The notes beneath the pieces were generated by a model. It searched no databases. It was given only the letters and a program-made list of their open reading frames with translations, and was not told the DNA's origin. DNA of 64,000 nucleotides from assembly GCF_008704795.1 (NCBI RefSeq), contig NZ_CP023690.1, positions 2,924,501 to 2,988,500 of the forward strand, written 5' to 3'. The stretch comes from Streptomyces spectabilis. Its GTDB lineage: Bacteria > Actinomycetota > Actinomycetes > Streptomycetales > Streptomycetaceae. The position numbers were made by a program, and so were the translations under genes. Positions within the stretch are counted from its first letter, which is position 1. Each line of letters opens with the position of its first letter. This document shows, in pieces, positions 43,732-51,538 of the stretch.

Positions 43732-44889
43732 ATGGCTGGACGAGCACGAGGCGGAGCACGGGGCAGGGGCAGGCGGGCGGCCTTCGGCCTCGCGGGAGCG
43801 GTCGCGGCGGCGGTGTTCGCGGGCGGCGCGCTGTGGCCGGGGGCGGGCACGGCCGACGCGAGCCAGGCGGGCGCGGGGGGCCGCGCCGCCGCCGGGCTCG
43901 AGCACTGGCCCGAGCCGGTGGCCGCGCGGCTCGGCAAGGTCATCGCCGCGAACGAGCACAAGGGCGCGTACGCCGTCTTCGACGCGGACAACACGACGTA
44001 CCGCAACGACCTGGAGGAGGCGCTGCTTCCGTTCCTGGAGATGAAGGGCGTCCTGACCCGGAAGTCGATGGACCCCTCGCTGAAGGTCATCCCCTTCAAG
44101 GACACGGCCACGCACAAGGAGAGCCTCTACAGCTACTACAACCGCCTGTGCGAGGTCGACGACCAGGTCTGCTACCCGTGGGCCGCGCAGATCTTCTCCG
44201 GCTTCACCCTGAAGACCCTCAAGGGGTACGTCGACGAGCTGCTCGCGTACGACAAGCCGATCCCGGCGACGTACTACGAGGACGGGAAGGTGACGCGGAC
44301 CGAGGTCCACCGCCCCGAGTTCTCCCCCGGCATGCGGGAGCTGTACAAGTCGCTGCGCGCGCACGGGATCGAGGTGTACGTCGTGAGCGCCGCGAGCGAG
44401 GACCTGGTGCGGATGGTGCTCGCCGACCCGAAGTACGGGTACGGGGTGAAGCCGCAGAACGTCATCGGCGTCGGCCTCCAGTTGAAGGACCCGAGGACCG
44501 GCCGCGTCACCAGCGCCCGCAAGGAGATCGCCGAGGGCCGTTTCGGGCCGAAGGACCGCGCGCGGCTCGCCCGTTACGAGCTGACGCCGAACCTGTGGGC
44601 GCCGCTGACCTGGTACCAGGGCAAGCCCGCGGCGATCTCCACGTACATCGACGAGTGGAAGAAGCCCGTCCTCGTGGCCGGGGACACGCCGGTGAGCGAC
44701 GGGCCGATGCTCTTCCACTCGGCGGACGTACGGCATGGGGGCGTGCGCGTGTGGGTCAACCGCAAGGACAGCTACATGAAGCAGCTCGATGCCATGAAGC
44801 GGAAGAACGCGGCGCGGCAGAAGGAGTTGGGGCAGCCCGTGACGGCGGACAAGGGGTGGCTGACGGTGACGCCGGAGCAGCTCGGCTAG
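43732..44889 (+). CDS. Exported HAD-superfamily phosphatase, phosphorylcholine-phosphatase-like
   Basis: 385 aa. Twin-arginine-like start GRGRRAAFGLAGAVAAAVFAGG suggests export. HAD motif I is AVFDADNTTYRNDLEE (nucleophile Asp near 81), motif II VVSAASEDLV, and motif IV VAGDTPVSDGPML. The DxDNTTYxNDLE form reminds me of Pseudomonas phosphorylcholine phosphatase PchP, so a phosphomonoester such as phosphocholine is a fair guess, unproven. TAGCAT at 43675-43680 could be the -10. The stop overlaps the convergent asparaginase stop by four bases. Confidence 0.87.
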   Translation: MAGRARGGARGRGRRAAFGLAGAVAAAVFAGGALWPGAGTADASQAGAGGRAAAGLEHWPEPVAARLGKVIAANEHKGAYAVFDADNTTYRNDLEEALLPFLEMKGVLTRKSMDPSLKVIPFKDTATHKESLYSYYNRLCEVDDQVCYPWAAQIFSGFTLKTLKGYVDELLAYDKPIPATYYEDGKVTRTEVHRPEFSPGMRELYKSLRAHGIEVYVVSAASEDLVRMVLADPKYGYGVKPQNVIGVGLQLKDPRTGRVTSARKEIAEGRFGPKDRARLARYELTPNLWAPLTWYQGKPAAISTYIDEWKKPVLVAGDTPVSDGPMLFHSADVRHGGVRVWVNRKDSYMKQLDAMKRKNAARQKELGQPVTADKGWLTVTPEQLG

Positions 44890-45863
44890 GCGCCGCTCCC
44901 GTCCAGGCGGTGGAACGCCGCCTCGACGGCACGGCGGTCCGCGCCGTCCGCCAGGAGGGCGTGCAGCAGGAGGCGGGCCTTGGGGGCGTCGAGGGAGCCC
45001 GCGGAGATCAGGCCGCGGGACAGCAGGTCGGCCTCCGAGCCGGGGCCGCGGTAGGTCTCGCTGAGGAGCGGGCCCGCGCCGGTGCGCGAGGCGAGGACGA
45101 CGGGCATCCGGGCGGCGCGGGCCGCGAGCGGTTCGACCAGCCACTGGGGGGCGTGGCCCGCGCCGAAGGCCGCCACGACCAGGCCGTCGAAGCCGTCGTC
45201 CACCGCTTCGAGCAGCTCTCCGCCGTCGCCGATGGCGAGGGTCAACAGGGCCACGCGGGCCGCGTTCCGCAGCCGCAACGGGCGCTCCACGGTGGGCTCC
45301 TGGGGGCGCAGCAGGATCCGCGGCACGCCCTCCACCACGCGGCCGAGCGGGCCCGCGCCGGGCGAGGCGAAGGTGGTGAGCGACGTCGTGTGCGCCTTGC
45401 GCGCGTGCCGCGCCGCGTGGATCTCGTCGGCGAGGACCACGAGGACGCCGAGGCCCCGGCAGCGCGGGTCGGCGGCGACCGCGAGCGCGGCGGCGAGGTT
45501 GGCGGGGCCGTCCGCGCCCGGCAGGTCCGGGCGGCGCATGGCGCCGGTGACCACGATCGGGGTGCGGGGCGCGCACACCACGTCGAGCAGGAAGGCCGTC
45601 TCCTCCAGGGTGTCGGTGCCCTGGACGACCACGACGCCGTGGCCCGCGGCGGTGGCCTCGTCCACGCGCTCCGCGAGGGCGGCCAGGTCCTCCAGGGTCA
45701 GGGAGGAGCCCGGGAGCCTGCGGAAGTCGTGCAGTTCCGTCTTGACGTCGTCCGGTACGGGAACGGTGGCGAGGGTCTGGGAGCCGGTGAGGCGCGCGGA
45801 GCCGCCGCCGGAGTGGGCGGAGATGGTGCCGCCGAGGGTGAAGACGCTGACGGTTGTGGTCAT
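44886..45863 (-). CDS. L-asparaginase (type I/II family)
   Basis: 325 aa. First catalytic Thr in FTLGGTISAHSGG (near 9-21) and second in HGVVVVQGTDTLEETAFLL, with TPIVVTGAMRRPDLPGADGPANL and VLVVLADEIHAARHARKAHTTSLTTFASP following; complete for the family. It hydrolyses asparagine to aspartate and ammonia, probably in the cytoplasm as no signal peptide is seen. GGGGAGAG precedes the ATG by about ten bases. It sits in a window with both glutamine synthetases, but I see no GlnR box before it. Confidence 0.93.
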   Translation of the reverse strand: MTTTVSVFTLGGTISAHSGGGSARLTGSQTLATVPVPDDVKTELHDFRRLPGSSLTLEDLAALAERVDEATAAGHGVVVVQGTDTLEETAFLLDVVCAPRTPIVVTGAMRRPDLPGADGPANLAAALAVAADPRCRGLGVLVVLADEIHAARHARKAHTTSLTTFASPGAGPLGRVVEGVPRILLRPQEPTVERPLRLRNAARVALLTLAIGDGGELLEAVDDGFDGLVVAAFGAGHAPQWLVEPLAARAARMPVVLASRTGAGPLLSETYRGPGSEADLLSRGLISAGSLDAPKARLLLHALLADGADRRAVEAAFHRLDGSGA

Positions 45864-45952
45864 GCCGGAGGCTCTCCCCGGGCCCGCACCGGCCCGAAAC
45901 CAGAGAGCGTGGTCGCGCGCGTCACACGCCGGGGCCGGTCCTGCCGGGCCGT

Positions 45953-47293
45953 TCAGTACGTCGTCGCCGCCGTGAGGACTCCGGCGTCGATCGCGCCGGT
46001 CAGCGCCTTGTGGTCGGTCGCGTTCTGGGAGACGTAGCGCACGGCGAAGGCCGCGACGGCACGGTCGAAGGTGTCGGCGGAGCCCAGATAGGCGGCGATG
46101 GCTATGCGGTCGCCGGAGCGGGCGTGGGCGCGGGCGAGGGCGGTGCCGCAGAGGCGGGCGTAGGCGAGGAGTTCGGCGGGTTCGAGCTCGGCGATGTCCA
46201 CGGAGCCCTTCATGTCGCGCAGTTGGCGCCAGTAGTAGGCGCGGCCCTGCGGGCCCGTCATCCAGCCGAGGAAGATGTCGCCCGCGGCCTGCAGCAGCCG
46301 CTGGCCCGCGACCACGCGGTGGCCGGGGTGCAGATAGGGGCCGGTCGGCAGGTGCTCCTCCAGGACGGACCGCACGGCCTCCTTGATCTGGAGGAACAGC
46401 GGGTCGTCGGTGTCGCGGCCGGTGAGCAGCACGACGAAGCAGCGGGTGCCGACGCTGCCGACGCCGACGACCTTGCGGGCGGCGTCGACGAAGCGGTAGC
46501 GGTCGAGCAGCAGGCGGCGCTCCTCGGCGAGCGTCGAGCGGTAGTCACCGAAGATCTTGCGCAGGGCCGCCATGTCGGGGGCGCCCGCCGGTTCGAGCAG
46601 GGGTGGGTCGTGGATGATGCGGCGGCGGTCGTCGACGACCTCGGTGAGCTTGCCGAGGGCCTGGAGGCTGGTGTGGCGGCGAGCGTGCGCGAGGCGGGCC
46701 GCGGCGCGCTCGCGGCGGCGCGCGGAGTCGATGAGGCGCAGCAGGTCGTCGGTGTCGACGCTCGCGTACCAGACGTCCAGCTCGCCCTTGCGCGCCAGGC
46801 GCCGGATGCCGGTGCGGTAGGCGGTGACGGCGGCGAGGGCCGCGTCGTGGGCCCGGTCCTCGCCCCGGCCCGTCTCGCGGGCGGCCACGGCGACGCTGGC
46901 GGCGAGGCGTTTGACGTCCCATTCGAAGGGGCCGGGGTACGTCTCGTCGAAGTCGTTGAGGTCGAACAGCAGACGGCGCTCGGGCGAGGCGAACACGCCG
47001 AAGTTCAGCAGGTGCGCGTCGCCGCAGAGCTGGACGGTCAGACCGGTGTGGCGCTGGGCGGCGAGGTCGCCCGCCATGACGGCGGCGGCCCCGCGCAGGA
47101 ACGCGAACGGGGACGCGGCCATGCGGCCGTAGCGGATCGGCAGCAGGTCCTGCACGCGGTCGGCGGACTGCCGCTCCAGGACGGCCACCGGGTCGGCCCG
47201 GTCCGCCGAGGGGATCCAGGCCCCGTGCGAGGACCGGGAGGCCCGTTTGCGGGCGGCCTTGCCCCGCTCCGCACGCTCGGCCGCGGTCGTCAT
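45953..47293 (-). CDS. DUF2252 domain-containing protein
   Basis: 446 aa from ATG 47293 with AAGGGGA upstream. Typical DUF2252 blocks: RMAASPFAFLRGAAAVMAGDLA, VQLCGDAHLLNFGVFASPERRLLFDLNDFDETYPGPFEWDVKRLAAS, VVGVGSVGTRCFVVLLTG, and GYLGSADTFD-like AYLGSADTFDRAVAAFA. The GDAHLLNFG and FDLNDFDE segments resemble the catalytic and metal loops of aminoglycoside-phosphotransferase-type kinases, so an ATP-dependent small-molecule kinase is plausible, but no activity is known to me. Confidence 0.9.
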   Translation of the reverse strand: MTTAAERAERGKAARKRASRSSHGAWIPSADRADPVAVLERQSADRVQDLLPIRYGRMAASPFAFLRGAAAVMAGDLAAQRHTGLTVQLCGDAHLLNFGVFASPERRLLFDLNDFDETYPGPFEWDVKRLAASVAVAARETGRGEDRAHDAALAAVTAYRTGIRRLARKGELDVWYASVDTDDLLRLIDSARRRERAAARLAHARRHTSLQALGKLTEVVDDRRRIIHDPPLLEPAGAPDMAALRKIFGDYRSTLAEERRLLLDRYRFVDAARKVVGVGSVGTRCFVVLLTGRDTDDPLFLQIKEAVRSVLEEHLPTGPYLHPGHRVVAGQRLLQAAGDIFLGWMTGPQGRAYYWRQLRDMKGSVDIAELEPAELLAYARLCGTALARAHARSGDRIAIAAYLGSADTFDRAVAAFAVRYVSQNATDHKALTGAIDAGVLTAATTY

Positions 47294-47378
47294 GAGCGGT
47301 CCCCTTTCGACGGGGCGGGCGGGGCCTCGGGGCACCCCTGGTCCACCCCTTTCCCGTAAACCCTCGACCTCCGTCTAG

Positions 47379-47418
47379 CGCGCTTCGCGCCCGTCCTCAA
47401 TCGCCGGACGGGCTTGAT
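47379..47418. repeat. REP-like hairpin element (second family)
   Basis: GCCCGTCC (47389-47396) pairs with GGACGGGC (47406-47413) around a nine-base loop, preceded by GCGCGCTTCGC. From memory, CGCTTCGCGCCCGTCCTCAA followed by CGCCGGACGGGC is one of the most frequent intergenic elements in Streptomyces. The remainder of the 47294-47496 gap shows nothing else. Confidence 0.65.
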
Positions 47419-47496
47419 GGGCCAAGAGCAGCCAATGCCGAAGCGCGGGGCCGCGCATGTCCGGGTGGGCCGAGCGGGTGACGCCGCCGGGGCGCG

Positions 47497-48405
47497 TCAG
47501 GGCGTGCCCTGTGCCGTGGCCCAGCGGGCGATCCGCCGGGCGAGGGGCCCGGCCGCGCGGGTCCACGCGAAGTGGTCGAGGCGGGCGCCCGCCTCGCGCT
47601 CCGTGTAGCGCCATCGGGTGACGCGGGCTCCGGCGGCCTTGCCGACCAGGTGGTCCACGGCGGACGCCGGAGCGTAGGTGTCGTTCTCGACGCTGACCGC
47701 GAGCACCGGGACGTCCAGGGCGCGCAGCGCGGATTCGTAGTCGCGGGCGGAGCCCCCCGGGCGGTAGCGGCCGGTGCGGCCCTGGCGCGCCCAGTCCCGC
47801 ATGACGCCCGTGGTCTGGTCGCCGCCGAAGCCGAGCCGGGCGCCGGGCCAGCGGCCCAGGAGCGTCGCGGTGGCCGCGATGAGGGTGGTGGCCAGGAGCA
47901 GCAGGGGCGCGCGCAGGGTGCCGTAGGCGCGGTACCAGACCGTGCCGGAGGCGACGAGGGCGACGCCGTCGACCGGGCCGGGCCGGGCGGCGGCGTGCAG
48001 CAGGGCGAGCTGGCCGCCGAGGCTGTGGCCGAGCAGGAACAGCGGCGGCTCGGGGCCGAGTTCGGCGCGCACGGCGTCCACGACCGCGCCGAGGTCCTCC
48101 TCCAGGATCACGCGGTAGCCGTGGTCGCGCGCGGCGGCGTCCCTGACGTGCGGGGTGCTCTCGCCCTGGCCGCGCAGGTCGACGGTCAGGGCGGTGAGTC
48201 CCGCCCGGTGCAGTTCGCGGGCGAAGTGGCGGTAGAAGCGGGCGGGGGTGCCCATGGCGGGCACCACGAGGACCGCGGGGGCGGTGGGGGCGGCGCGCAG
48301 GCCGCGCACCGCGAAGCGGGTGCCGTCCGGCAGGCCGACCGTGGTCAGGGGCGGCAACTCCCCTTCGGAGCGGGGCCCGTTGACGAGGCTGGGCGGCTGG
48401 GTCAT
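47497..48405 (-). CDS. Alpha/beta hydrolase
   Basis: 302 aa starting MTQPPSLVNGPRSEGE. Fold landmarks: VLVVPAMGTPARFYRHFARELHRAG, ALTVDLRGQGES, nucleophile elbow LFLLGHSLGGQLALLHAA (Ser near 124), then LDVPVLAVSVENDTYAPASA with a likely acid Asp and LDHFAWTR with the His. The middle holds a hydrophobic lid (LLLLATTLIAATATLLG) that may touch membrane. Serine hydrolase or esterase of unknown substrate, in the group often annotated as membrane-proximal lysophospholipase-like. No RBS is clear; CATACT is seven bases before the ATG. Confidence 0.87.
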   Translation of the reverse strand: MTQPPSLVNGPRSEGELPPLTTVGLPDGTRFAVRGLRAAPTAPAVLVVPAMGTPARFYRHFARELHRAGLTALTVDLRGQGESTPHVRDAAARDHGYRVILEEDLGAVVDAVRAELGPEPPLFLLGHSLGGQLALLHAAARPGPVDGVALVASGTVWYRAYGTLRAPLLLLATTLIAATATLLGRWPGARLGFGGDQTTGVMRDWARQGRTGRYRPGGSARDYESALRALDVPVLAVSVENDTYAPASAVDHLVGKAAGARVTRWRYTEREAGARLDHFAWTRAAGPLARRIARWATAQGTP

Positions 48406-48431
48406 GGGGGTCAGTATGACCGGGCCCCGGC

Positions 48432-48469
48432 GGTGCGCCCCGTCCCGCCCCCAGGGGGCGGGACGCACC
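48432..48469 (-). terminator. Hairpin between the 48494 gene and the hydrolase gene
   Basis: GGGGGCGGGAC and GTCCCGCCCCC arms plus outer GGTGC/GCACC pairing with a short bulge; it follows the 48494-48850 gene on the minus strand. Confidence 0.5.
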
Positions 48470-48493
48470 GCGGGGGTCAGCGGCCGTCCGGGG

Positions 48494-48850
48494 TCAGCGG
48501 TTGTAGCGCATGAAGGCGCGCACCATGTGGCACGTGGTGTCGGACGGGGGGTGGATGCCCACCGTCTCCGCCATCGTGCGTATCCGTACGTTGCTCGCCT
48601 GGTTCGGCACGTACACGCCCGTGTCGAGCAGGGCGATGGCCAGGCGCATGGCCTTGAGGCGGCGGTTGTGCGTGATGTACCACTCGCGGGGGCGGCCGGG
48701 CGGCAGGGGGTGCTTCTCCAGGGGGACGTACGGCACGTCGAGCAGCGGCTGCTGAGCCGGGCACGGGGTGCGGGAGGCTCGGGACGAGGGGCGGTTGCGG
48801 GAGCGGGCGGCGGGCTTGGCGGGCACGGACGGAATGGCGGCAGCGGGCAC
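48494..48850 (-). CDS. Conserved small Streptomyces protein, function unknown
   Basis: 118 aa from GTG 48850: AGGAGG lies exactly six bases upstream, while the ATG at 48856 abuts the AGGAGG and is a poor start. A Pro/Ser/Arg-rich 45-residue N-terminus precedes a compact domain with EWYITHNRRLKAMRLAIALLD, VYVPNQASNVRIRTMAETVG and HPPSDTTCHMVRAFMRYNR. The single Cys and His-rich end are noticeable. I recall homologues in many streptomycetes without function. The basic, helical, end-to-end conserved-looking domain could bind nucleic acid, but that is a guess. Confidence 0.75.
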   Translation of the reverse strand: MPAAAIPSVPAKPAARSRNRPSSRASRTPCPAQQPLLDVPYVPLEKHPLPPGRPREWYITHNRRLKAMRLAIALLDTGVYVPNQASNVRIRTMAETVGIHPPSDTTCHMVRAFMRYNR

Positions 48851-49004
48851 GGACATCCTCCTGTCGCGGTTCGGGAACCCTCGCGGGCCCCTTCGAACAT
48901 TGCTTCCATTCTACGTGTCGGCACTGACAACGGCCCGTGTCCGGAATCGCAATCCTCCCTGGCCAGAGGGGGTTTGAGGGGGCGTGGGGCGGATGGTTCA
49001 CAGG

Positions 49005-49010
49005 TAGCGT
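49005..49010 (+). promoter_or_regulatory. Putative -10 element of leaderless ArsC-like gene
   Basis: TAGCGT, six bases (GTGGGC), ATG at 49017. The GTG at 49011 would lie directly on the -10 boundary, so ATG is preferred. Confidence 0.45.
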
Positions 49011-49016
49011 GTGGGC

Positions 49017-49385
49017 ATGGAGATCTGGATCAATCCCGCCTGTTCGAAGTGCCGCAGCGCGCTGACGCTGCTCGACGCGGAGGGCGCCGCGTACACGGTG
49101 CGCCGCTATCTGGAGGACGTGCCCACCGCCGACGAGATCCGCGACGTGCTCGGCAGGCTCGGCCTCGAACCCTGGGACATCACCCGCACCCAGGAGGCCG
49201 ACGCCAAGGAGCTCGACCTGAAGGACCGCGCCCGCTGGCCCCGCGACGACTCCGGCCGCGAGGCGTGGATCGCGGCGCTCGCCGCGCACCCCAAGCTCAT
49301 CCAGCGGCCGATCATCACGGCGGACGACGGCACGGCGGTGGTGGCCCGCACGGAGGAGGCGGTGCGGGACGCGCTGGGGCGCTGA
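49017..49385 (+). CDS. ArsC/Spx-family (thioredoxin-fold) reductase-like protein
   Basis: 122 aa. MEIWINPACSKCRSALTLLDAEG has the ArsC active-site loop with CxxC (Cys9, Cys12), followed by the family blocks RRYLEDVPTADEIRDVLGRLG, the late LIQRPIITADDGTAVVARTEE (the R-P of the oxyanion site). In the arsenate-reductase family these act with glutathione or other thiols, but many members are not arsenate-specific and no arsB or arsR is nearby, so the natural substrate is open. Confidence 0.88.
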   Translation: MEIWINPACSKCRSALTLLDAEGAAYTVRRYLEDVPTADEIRDVLGRLGLEPWDITRTQEADAKELDLKDRARWPRDDSGREAWIAALAAHPKLIQRPIITADDGTAVVARTEEAVRDALGR

Positions 49386-49472
49386 CGCCCACGCCCCGCG
49401 CCCCGCGCCCCGGAGAGGCGGGACGAGGCGAGACGAGGCGATGGGCGACCGTGCGACGAAAGCGGGCAAACC

Positions 49473-49518
49473 TTTACAAACACCTGCGCATCGGTACGTA
49501 GGGTGGAGCGCTCCACCC
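49473..49518 (+). promoter_or_regulatory. Promoter with 18-bp perfect palindrome over the start site
   Basis: TTTACA (49473-49478) and TAGGGT (49499-49504) are 20 bases apart, a long spacer. The perfect palindrome GGGTGGAGCGCTCCACCC (49501-49518) overlaps the -10 and the predicted start of transcription, 43 bases before the 49561 gene. The shape recalls a dimeric repressor (TetR-like) operator. Confidence 0.55.
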
Positions 49519-49560
49519 GGAGCCGGACCGGCGGCACGGGACGAGTGAAGGGAGCGCGCC

Positions 49561-50031
49561 GTGCGGAGCTGGCTGGCCGGAGGCGTCTACGGCACGGTGC
49601 TGGCGAGCGCGCTGCTCGCCGCCCTCCAGTCCGAGGGCGAGCGCTTCACGCCGTACTACGACGCCGCCTGGGTCATGGTCACCGCGGGCACGGCGGCGCT
49701 CGCGCACGGCTACGCCCACCACATGGCCACGCACAGGCCGGGCAGCGGCAGCCACCGCTGGCGCCAGCTCGGCTGGGCGCTGGCCGACGAGTGGCCGGTG
49801 GTCATCGCCTGCTGGCCGACCGTCGCGCTCCTCGTCCTCGCCGGGATCATGGGCTGGCCGGAGAAGAGCGTCACGTACGCGGGACTCACCCTGAACGCGG
49901 CGCTGCTCTTCGGCTGGGGCACCTTCGCCGCGCTGCGCTCCGGCTACCGCAGACGCTCGGCGGTGCTCATCGGCCTCGCCGACGCCGCGATCGGGCTGCT
50001 GATCGCGGCGGCCAACGCGGTGATCAAGTAG
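49561..50031 (+). CDS. Small integral membrane protein, function unknown
   Basis: 156 aa from GTG 49561 with AAGGGAG about eight bases upstream. Four hydrophobic segments: GVYGTVLASALLAALQ, AAWVMVTAGTAALAHGYAHHMA, EWPVVIACWPTVALLVLAGIMG and LTLNAALLFGWGTFAAL / AVLIGLADAAIGLLIAAANAVI. A short His-rich stretch (HGYAHHMATH) follows helix 2. No family name comes to mind. The palindrome over its promoter implies tight regulation by an unidentified repressor. Confidence 0.78.
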   Translation: MRSWLAGGVYGTVLASALLAALQSEGERFTPYYDAAWVMVTAGTAALAHGYAHHMATHRPGSGSHRWRQLGWALADEWPVVIACWPTVALLVLAGIMGWPEKSVTYAGLTLNAALLFGWGTFAALRSGYRRRSAVLIGLADAAIGLLIAAANAVIK

Positions 50032-50087
50032 CGCGCCGCGCGGCCGGAAACGGTCCCGCGAGGTGATCCCGGCCACTCCCGCCCCAG

Positions 50088-50125
50088 GTAACACGGGGTT
50101 CACATATGGGCAACGGACGGGAAAT
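50088..50125 (+). promoter_or_regulatory. GlnR operator upstream of glnII
   Basis: GTAAC (50088-50092), six bases, TTCAC (50099-50103), six bases, GCAAC (50110-50114), six bases, GAAAT (50121-50125): the same four-half-site register as at glnA, with a weak second half-site. TTGACA at 50132-50137 just downstream could be the -35; a clear -10 is not seen. Confidence 0.8.
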
Positions 50126-50209
50126 CGCGCGTTGACAGGCTGCCGTCATCGCCACGGCCCGCAGCACCCGCACGACTGCGCCGTACCAAGTGTTCTAAGG
50201 ATGAGGCCC

Positions 50210-51238
50210 GTGACCTTCAAGGCTGAGTACATCTGGATCGACGGCACCGAGCCGACCGCCAAGCTCCGTTCCAAGACCAAGATCCTCACCGATGACGCAC
50301 AGGGCGCCGAGCTCCCCCTCTGGGGCTTCGACGGCTCGTCCACCAACCAGGCGAAGGGGCACGCGTCCGACCGCGTCCTGAAGCCGGTCTACTCCTGCCC
50401 GGACCCGATCCGCGGCGGCGCCGACATCCTGGTCCTGTGCGAGGTCCTGAACACGGACATGACGCCGCACTCCTCCAACACGCGGGCCCAGCTCGTCGAG
50501 GTCGCGGAGCGGTTCGCGGCGCAGGAGCCGATCTTCGGCATCGAGCAGGAGTACACCTTCTTCGAGGGCGACCGCCCGCTCGGCTTCCCGGCCGGCGGCT
50601 TCCCGGCCCCGCAGGGCGGCTACTACTGCGGCGTCGGCGCGGACGAGATCCACGGCCGCGACGTCGTCGAGGCGCACCTGGACAACTGCCTCAAGGCGGG
50701 CCTCGGCATCTCCGGCATCAACGCCGAGGTCATGCCGGGCCAGTGGGAGTTCCAGGTCGGCCCCCTCTCCCCCCTGGAGGTCTCCGACCAGCTGTGGGTG
50801 GCCCGCTGGCTGCTCTACCGCACGGCCGAGGACTTCAAGGTCTCCGCCACCCTCGACCCCAAGCCGGTCAAGGGCGACTGGAACGGCGCGGGCGCGCACA
50901 CGAACTTCTCCACCCGGGCCATGCGCGAGGGCTACCCCGCGATCATCACCGCGTGCGAGTCCCTCGGCGAGGGCTCCAAGCCGATGGACCACGTCAAGAA
51001 CTACGGCGCGGGCATCGACGACCGCCTCACCGGCCTGCACGAGACCGCTCCGTGGAACGAGTACTCCTACGGCGTCTCCGACCGCGGCGCCTCGGTCCGC
51101 ATCCCGTGGCAGGTCGAGAAGGACGGCAAGGGCTACATCGAGGACCGCCGCCCGAACGCGAACGTCGACCCTTACGTGGTGACGCGGCTGCTCGTCGACA
51201 CCTGCTGCGCGGCCCTGGAGAAGGCCGGTCAGGTCTGA
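50210..51238 (+). CDS. glnII: GlnII: glutamine synthetase type II
   Basis: 342 aa from GTG 50210; an in-frame ATG at 50201 abuts AAGG and is less likely. This is the eukaryotic-type octameric/decameric glutamine synthetase found in Streptomyces, Rhizobium and Frankia. Seen: ELPLWGFDGSSTNQAKGHASDRVLKP near 38-63, FGIEQEYTFFEGDRPLGFP, GINAEVMPGQWEFQVGP, DWNGAGAHTNFSTRAMR with the ATP-binding His/Asn, and GVSDRGASVRIPWQ. There is no adenylylation tyrosine segment, so control is mainly transcriptional through the GlnR boxes upstream. Confidence 0.98.
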   Translation: MTFKAEYIWIDGTEPTAKLRSKTKILTDDAQGAELPLWGFDGSSTNQAKGHASDRVLKPVYSCPDPIRGGADILVLCEVLNTDMTPHSSNTRAQLVEVAERFAAQEPIFGIEQEYTFFEGDRPLGFPAGGFPAPQGGYYCGVGADEIHGRDVVEAHLDNCLKAGLGISGINAEVMPGQWEFQVGPLSPLEVSDQLWVARWLLYRTAEDFKVSATLDPKPVKGDWNGAGAHTNFSTRAMREGYPAIITACESLGEGSKPMDHVKNYGAGIDDRLTGLHETAPWNEYSYGVSDRGASVRIPWQVEKDGKGYIEDRRPNANVDPYVVTRLLVDTCCAALEKAGQV

Positions 51239-51269
51239 CCCGTTCCGCACGTTGTGCCGGTTTTGACGA

Positions 51270-51302
51270 GGGGCGCCCGCCACCGCGGTGGGCGCCCCTT
51301 TT
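51270..51302 (+). terminator. Intrinsic terminator after glnII
   Basis: GGGGCGCCC (51270-51278) pairs with GGGCGCCCC (51290-51298), with a further ACC/GGT inside, and TTTT at 51299-51302. A second small hairpin, CGCCCCT/AGGGGCG (51314-51320 with 51325-51331), follows. Confidence 0.85.
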
Positions 51303-51418
51303 CCGCTGCTCAACGCCCCTTGTCAGGGGCGCCACTTCACGCCATCCATATGCCAAGACCGCGTATCAAGGAGCGAGAGGGATCCTCCGGACCCGCTCCC
51401 ATCTGCTTCAATGGGGCC

Positions 51419-51538
51419 ATGGGCAGCTTCCAGAACACCGCGACGGGTCATCATGACCTCGAGCCCTTCTGGCCTTCCCGGCAGCATCACGACTTCGACC
51501 GGGTGTGTTGCCGCGCGCTGAACGCGCGGGCCCTCTAA
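51419..51538 (+). CDS. 39-aa leader peptide with tandem Cys codons
   Basis: ATG 51419 to TAA 51538. The peptide ends SRQHHDFDRVCCRALNARAL, resembling the short Streptomyces leader peptides I recall with the pattern RxHxDFxRVxxxxCR. Tandem Cys codons TGT TGC lie at 51506-51511. A perfect hairpin, CCGCGCG (51511-51517) / CGCGCGG (51523-51529), begins at the last base of the second Cys codon. The ATG follows TTCAAT by six bases, so translation may be leaderless. This geometry suits ribosome-stalling control of the gene at 51615. Reading frame and geometry are observed; the attenuation is inferred. Confidence 0.6.
   Translation: MGSFQNTATGHHDLEPFWPSRQHHDFDRVCCRALNARAL
51511..51529 (+). promoter_or_regulatory. 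Hairpin at the Cys codons of the leader ORF
   Basis: Seven-bp GC-only stem with a CTGAA loop, inside the 3' part of the 39-codon ORF. A ribosome paused at the Cys codons would cover its 5' arm. Confidence 0.6.

Noticed and set aside
42172..45576. 1134-codon minus-strand open frame running through AraC, HAD and asparaginase genes
   Set aside because: It joins unrelated frames; only its last 153 codons are real (the VOC protein). The rest is Arg/Pro-rich antisense translation.
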